This document shows, piece after piece, positions 60,517-64,000 of a stretch of 64,000 bases of DNA; positions within the stretch are counted from its first letter, which is position 1; the number at the start of each line of letters is the position of its first letter. The stretch covers positions 1,460,001-1,524,000 of the forward strand of contig NZ_CP060436.1 of NCBI RefSeq assembly GCF_003590145.2, read 5' to 3'. Made by a program: the position numbers and the translations under genes. A model generated the notes under the pieces. The model did no database searches and was not told the DNA's origin. It saw only the letters and a list, made by a program, of their open reading frames with translations. The DNA is from Pseudooceanicola algae. GTDB taxonomy: Bacteria > Pseudomonadota > Alphaproteobacteria > Rhodobacterales > Rhodobacteraceae.

Positions 60517-61515
60517 TCAGTCGCCGTCGGCCGAGTTGAAGCCTTCGGTCAGGCCAAGCGCCTCGCCGATCTCGCCTTCGATCGTCTGGCGCAGGGACTG
60601 GATGCGTTGTTGCAGGATCTCGATCTTCAGGCGGCCCGTCGGATCATCGACCCCGGCAAAGACCGGATCATCAAGGTCTTCTGCCTCGGTCAACGCGGTA
60701 TCAAAGGCCGCTTCGGTCAGCGGGATCGGCTGGTCGGTCAGATGCCGCGCCAGATCCCGCAGGGCGATCAGCGACAATTCGACATTCTGCAGCGACCGGC
60801 CAGAACGCCGCGCCTCGGCCCGCAGCGGGCGCGGCCGGTCGAAGGTGCCAAGCGGACGGCCAAGCCGTTGATCCGCCGTGAATTCCAGCCCCGACAGAAG
60901 CGAGGTATAGAAGACTTGCAGGGCCTCGTCGGCGCTGAGATAGAAGTTGTTCCAGGGCTCGCCAGCGCTTTCCATCAGCGGGGCCTGGCGGTCCTGCCAA
61001 TCGGCCTCGATCCCTTCAGCCATTCGGGCGAGGTCCGCCGACAGCCGCTGCACCAGCGCGCAGGAATAACTGCCCGTCTCATAGGCGAAGGTCGGGTCAT
61101 ACAGCATCGCCTCGAGCGCGAAGAGGCCGCGCGCGGCGACCGAGACATGGGCGAACTCCTCTGGCGCCTGCACGGATGGATCTTCGTCCCCGATCAGGCC
61201 GGTCAGCTGGCGCGGGGTGAAGCCACGGGTATCGGGCCAGAAGGCGATGGCATTGACCCGGCCATCGGTTTCCAGCGGGCCGAACCGCAGGTGCGATATG
61301 CCGAGCCAGGCGTCAAAAGCCGCGTTCCAGGGCGCATGCAGGCCGGGGGCGGCACAATCGGCGGCGGCGGCATTGGACAGGGCGGTGCTGGCTTCGGTAA
61401 AGCGCGCGGCACCGGGCAGCACATGATCGCGGATCGCCGTTTCGGTCCCCGCCCTGGCCATCGGTGCCAGCAGGGTCAGCCCGGCTCCGAGAGCCGCATA
61501 GAACAGGTGTCGCAT
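60517..61515 (-). CDS. Imelysin family protein
   Basis: A 332-residue periplasmic protein: Sec signal peptide 1-22 (cleavage after ARA), then an all-helical imelysin fold. The conserved histidine motif appears as GISHLRFGPLE (variant of GxHxxE), and ALEAMLYDP and NNFYLSADEAL follow. Imelysins bind iron or assist its uptake. The start shares one base with the stop of the upstream di-heme gene (TGATG). Confidence 0.88.
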   Translation of the reverse strand: MRHLFYAALGAGLTLLAPMARAGTETAIRDHVLPGAARFTEASTALSNAAAADCAAPGLHAPWNAAFDAWLGISHLRFGPLETDGRVNAIAFWPDTRGFTPRQLTGLIGDEDPSVQAPEEFAHVSVAARGLFALEAMLYDPTFAYETGSYSCALVQRLSADLARMAEGIEADWQDRQAPLMESAGEPWNNFYLSADEALQVFYTSLLSGLEFTADQRLGRPLGTFDRPRPLRAEARRSGRSLQNVELSLIALRDLARHLTDQPIPLTEAAFDTALTEAEDLDDPVFAGVDDPTGRLKIEILQQRIQSLRQTIEGEIGEALGLTEGFNSADGD

Positions 61516-63110
61516 CAAAGGCTCTCCAGGAAGGCTATCAGATCGGCCCGCGCATCGGGGGCAAGGGTCACGACATGGTCCCGCGCCGCCTGCGCTTCGC
61601 CGCCATGCCAAAGCACGGCTTCCAACAAGCTGCGCGCCCGCCCGTCGTGCAGAAAGGCCCGGTGGCCCGAAACCTGTTCGGCCAGCCCGAGGCCCCATAG
61701 CGGCGGCGTCTTCCATTCCTGCCCGTCGGCACGCCCTTCGGGGCGATTGTCCGCAAGGCCGGGGCCCATGTCGTGCAGCAGAAGGTCGGTATAGGGCCAG
61801 ATCAGCTGAAAGCTCTGCTCGGGCTGGTCTTCCAGCCGGGCGGTCACGTATTTCGGAGTGTGGCAGGAGGCACAGCCGGCCTCGTGAAAGACCTGCTTGC
61901 CACGCAGAACGGCGGGATCGTCGAGGTTGCGACGTTCCGGCACGCCGAGGTTGCGGCTGTAGAAGGTCACGAGGTCGAGCCCTTCGGCGTCAATTTCCGT
62001 CCCGCGCGCATCGCCGCCGCCATGCGGGGCGGCCCGGCAGGCGACCTGGGCTTCGGTGCAATCGCCCCAGTTCGACGGAAAGATCGGGCTCGAGATCCCG
62101 ATATCGCCGGAAAAGGCCGCTGCACTTTGTTCGCGGATCGTCGCCGCCCCGGCCTTCCAGCCGAAACGCCCCAGCATCGGACGGTCATGTTCGAAGGACC
62201 AGACCACCTGGGCCCGGCCGGAAATCCCGTCGCCATCGGCATCCTCGGGGTCTTCCTGGGCCAGCAGATCCGCCGCCGGAATAGCCTCCAGCAGGCCAAG
62301 GCCGATCATCTGCGGCGCAAGGCGCGGCGACAGCATCGCGCCGGGGGCCAGCGGCCCGTGGCCAAGGTTGTCGGCGCGCCATGTCGGGTGCTGCAGCTCG
62401 GCCGTCTCGCCACCCGCAAGGGTCAGGGTTTCATAGGTCCAGTCGACGCCCAGCCGGTATTCCGCGGCCTGTCCGGCGACCCCGAAGTTCTGCAACTGGC
62501 CGCCATAGACCGGGTCGGGGCGCACGCGCAAAGGCGTGTCGCCGCGCGACAGCAGGAAGGATTCGATATCGCTCATCGCGGTGTCATCGGTCGCCGGGAC
62601 CGAGATCCGCAAGAAGATCGATGCGGCGTCCTCACCGGGACCCGGCAGATGCCCGCGCCCGTCCTTGATATGACAGCGCTGGCAGGAGCGGGTATTGTAA
62701 AGCGGCCCCAGGCCGTCGCTGGCCAGGGTCGAACTGGGCGAGGAGACCCAGAGCTTCTTGAACAGCCCATTGCCGACCTTGAAGTCCAGCTCGCGCTCAA
62801 AGGGCATATTGCCCGAGGACATGGAAAACGCATCCGCATCGTCGCGCGCCCGCACGCTGGCTGCGCCACCGGGGTTCTGCTCGAAGGCCTCGGGGGCAGA
62901 GAAATCTTCCGGAGGGGCCACGACACGGGCGATCCGGGAAGTCTCGCTTTCGGTGCGCGGCACTTCGGCGAGGAAGGGCCGAAGAAGCGCATCGTCCCGT
63001 TCCGGCGCGGAAGAGCCCGCCTGTTGGGCGCTCGCGCCCGAGGCAAGAAGCATGGCCGAGACGACCAATGCGACGCTGTTTCCTGCCCGTTGTGAAGCTG
63101 TTTTCGGCAT
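61515..63110 (-). CDS. Di-heme oxidoreductase family protein (DUF1111)
   Basis: A 531-residue periplasmic cytochrome-like protein: signal peptide to about residue 28 (ASA-Q), first heme site Cys143-x2-Cys146-His147 and second Cys413-x2-Cys416-His417. The C-terminal GHRAFLHDGRARSLLEAVLWHGGEA motif is the family's. It likely reduces or oxidises iron at the cell surface together with imelysin. In many relatives another imelysin (IrpA) gene precedes it; here the preceding gene is bfr. Confidence 0.92.
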   Translation of the reverse strand: MPKTASQRAGNSVALVVSAMLLASGASAQQAGSSAPERDDALLRPFLAEVPRTESETSRIARVVAPPEDFSAPEAFEQNPGGAASVRARDDADAFSMSSGNMPFERELDFKVGNGLFKKLWVSSPSSTLASDGLGPLYNTRSCQRCHIKDGRGHLPGPGEDAASIFLRISVPATDDTAMSDIESFLLSRGDTPLRVRPDPVYGGQLQNFGVAGQAAEYRLGVDWTYETLTLAGGETAELQHPTWRADNLGHGPLAPGAMLSPRLAPQMIGLGLLEAIPAADLLAQEDPEDADGDGISGRAQVVWSFEHDRPMLGRFGWKAGAATIREQSAAAFSGDIGISSPIFPSNWGDCTEAQVACRAAPHGGGDARGTEIDAEGLDLVTFYSRNLGVPERRNLDDPAVLRGKQVFHEAGCASCHTPKYVTARLEDQPEQSFQLIWPYTDLLLHDMGPGLADNRPEGRADGQEWKTPPLWGLGLAEQVSGHRAFLHDGRARSLLEAVLWHGGEAQAARDHVVTLAPDARADLIAFLESL

Positions 63111-63262
63111 GCGGCCTCCCGCCCGTCGATTGCCACGCTAACCCGAGAGAATCAATCGGAATTTGACTCACACCCGATGCCGGAGCCGTGAAAACCGGAC
63201 CGACGGGGCCCCCAACCCTGCGGGAAGGCACCGGTCACTCCCGCGCAGCGAAAGCGGCAAAT

Positions 63263-63294
63263 GCAAAGGGCCCGCCTGACGGGCGGGCCCTTGC
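63263..63294 (-). terminator. Hairpin downstream of bfr
   Basis: AAGGGCCCGCC (63266-63276) pairs with GGCGGGCCCTT (63282-63292), loop TGACG, with a short T-rich stretch on the minus strand. It lies between bfr and the di-heme gene and separates the two iron units. The other 150 bases of the gap hold the di-heme promoter; no iron box could be called with confidence. Confidence 0.7.
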
Positions 63295-63330
63295 GATATC
63301 CTGCGAACGGCCCCGGCCGCCCGTCGCGTC

Positions 63331-63816
63331 CTACTCGGCCGAATCGGCCGGAGTCGCATTCAGCATGCCGTAGTTCTGGGCGCCGATGGTGCCGTAAAGG
63401 TCCAGCTGCGTTTCGAGGAAATCGATATGACCTTCCTCGTCCGCCATCAATTCCTCGAACAGGTCCTTGGTCACGTAATCCCCGACAGATTCGCAATATT
63501 CCCGCGCTTCCTTGTAAAGCGCCCGCGCCTCGAGCTCGGCTTCCAGATCCGCTTCCAGCGTTTCCTTCAGGTTCTCGCCGATGCGCAGGGAATCGAGTTT
63601 CTGCAGGTTCGGGTGACCTTCCAGGAAAATGATTCGTACGATCAGCTTGTCGGCATGCTGCATCTCTTCGATGCTTTCCTCACGCGATTTCGCCGCGATC
63701 TTGCCGAAGCCCCAGTCTTCCTGAAGCCGATAATGCAGCCAGTATTGATTGACTGCGGTCAGCTCACTGCGCAGCGCTGCGTTAAGGTACTCGATAACCT
63801 TTGCGTCGCCCTTCAT
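63331..63816 (-). CDS. bfr: Bacterioferritin
   Basis: A 161-residue heme-containing ferritin that oxidises and stores iron in a 24-mer. All ferroxidase ligands are at the classical positions: Glu18, Glu51, His54, Glu94, Glu127, His130. The heme-ligating Met52 is present. ATG 63816 begins [12 protein letters not shown], the usual N-terminus. It overlaps the end of the upstream bfd gene by 35 bases, so the two are co-expressed. Confidence 0.97.
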   Translation of the reverse strand: MKGDAKVIEYLNAALRSELTAVNQYWLHYRLQEDWGFGKIAAKSREESIEEMQHADKLIVRIIFLEGHPNLQKLDSLRIGENLKETLEADLEAELEARALYKEAREYCESVGDYVTKDLFEELMADEEGHIDFLETQLDLYGTIGAQNYGMLNATPADSAE

Positions 63817-64000
63817 CCGAGGTCTCCTTTGGCGTTGCGCGGCGAAGGCCGCGCAGAATTTCCGGTACCTCGAAACTATCGCACTGGCGCATGGTGTCCA
63901 TGAAAAGCGGCAGGCAGCCGCCGCATTCGGTTTTCTTTCCAAGCGCCCGGTAGATCTTGCCCGGCGTGATGATGGTGTCGGGATCGGACGCGCGCATCCA
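63782..64000 (-). CDS. bfd: Bacterioferritin-associated ferredoxin, 5' end outside the window
   Basis: The frame is open to the window edge, so the N-terminus with its first two cysteines is missing. The visible part has [24 protein letters not shown], where the Cys-x2-Cys pair supplies the second half of the 2Fe-2S site. Bfd reduces bacterioferritin to release iron. The C-terminus is a charged extension (about 20 residues) that overlaps the bfr start. Confidence 0.85.
   Translation of the reverse strand, partial: WMRASDPDTIITPGKIYRALGKKTECGGCLPLFMDTMRQCDSFEVPEILRGLRRATPKETSDEGRRKGYRVP

Noticed and set aside
59362-61794. 810-codon plus-strand open frame across DUF1513, imelysin and di-heme genes
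   Set aside because: Spans three genuine minus-strand genes and their boundaries. It shows no domain.
63111-63190. Iron-responsive operator upstream of the di-heme gene
   Set aside because: AATTTGACTCACACC near 63158-63175 looked suggestive, but I cannot match it to a known Irr, Fur or Rhodo-box consensus reliably.

Overview
The window is GC-rich chromosomal DNA from an alphaproteobacterium, most likely a Rhodobacterales (Roseobacter-group) species. The indications are a class I PHA synthase with a PhaP/PhaR/PhaZ set, a fused TrpE-TrpG anthranilate synthase, a RutR regulator, the imelysin/di-heme/DUF1513 iron cluster beside Bfr and Bfd, and strong GC bias that creates very long antisense open frames. 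I saw no tRNA, rRNA, CRISPR array, insertion sequence or prophage. The genus is inferred from gene content and memory of families, not from a search.

Layout. 0-2 kb: the 3' end of a PPK2 polyphosphate kinase, a TerB-like protein and a PhnD-like binding protein. 2-7.2 kb: two glutamine-synthetase-like ligases flanking a class I amidotransferase, then a PuuB-like FAD amine oxidase, which looks like a gamma-glutamylation (polyamine-type) catabolic unit. 7.3-16.3 kb: a DegT aminotransferase, truA, ycjX-GNAT-ycjF, ileS and a small hypothetical gene. 16.5-22 kb: ogt, then the PHA locus phaZ<>phaC, phaP, phaR with four CTGC-N3-GCAG boxes of the PhaR type. 22-30.3 kb: a LysR regulator, a Dpp-like peptide transporter with a fused permease-ATPase, a DUF1028 protein and a GntR/FadR regulator. 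30.4-38.3 kb: a reductive pyrimidine degradation operon (N-carbamoyl-beta-alanine amidohydrolase, dihydropyrimidinase, NMT1-type ABC transporter, an embedded acetyltransferase) divergent from rutR, with a near-consensus RutR operator between them. 38.3-43 kb: a YigZ-like protein, an H-NS-family protein, trpE(G) with a candidate attenuator leader, and a PanE-like reductase.

43-58.4 kb is the least understood part. It holds a three-gene operon (DUF1185, UPF0280, a 6-hydroxynicotinate-reductase-like Cys protein) divergent from a MarR regulator, a branched-chain-type ABC transporter with a VOC protein inside the operon, a polytopic membrane protein whose signal peptide is out of frame, and hyuA-hyuB with a nitronate-monooxygenase-like gene. 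The promoters of livK and hyuA share an 11-bp box. Together these suggest uptake and ring opening of an unidentified N-heterocyclic or amide compound. 58.7-64 kb: a TetR regulator, then iron genes (DUF1513, imelysin, di-heme oxidoreductase, bfr, partial bfd).

Two features span the window. First, a mosaic family of intergenic repeats occurs about ten times, and nine of the ten heads point the same way on the chromosome regardless of the direction of neighbouring genes. Second, there are very small open frames that tile exactly between adjacent genes through ATGA overlaps at both ends.
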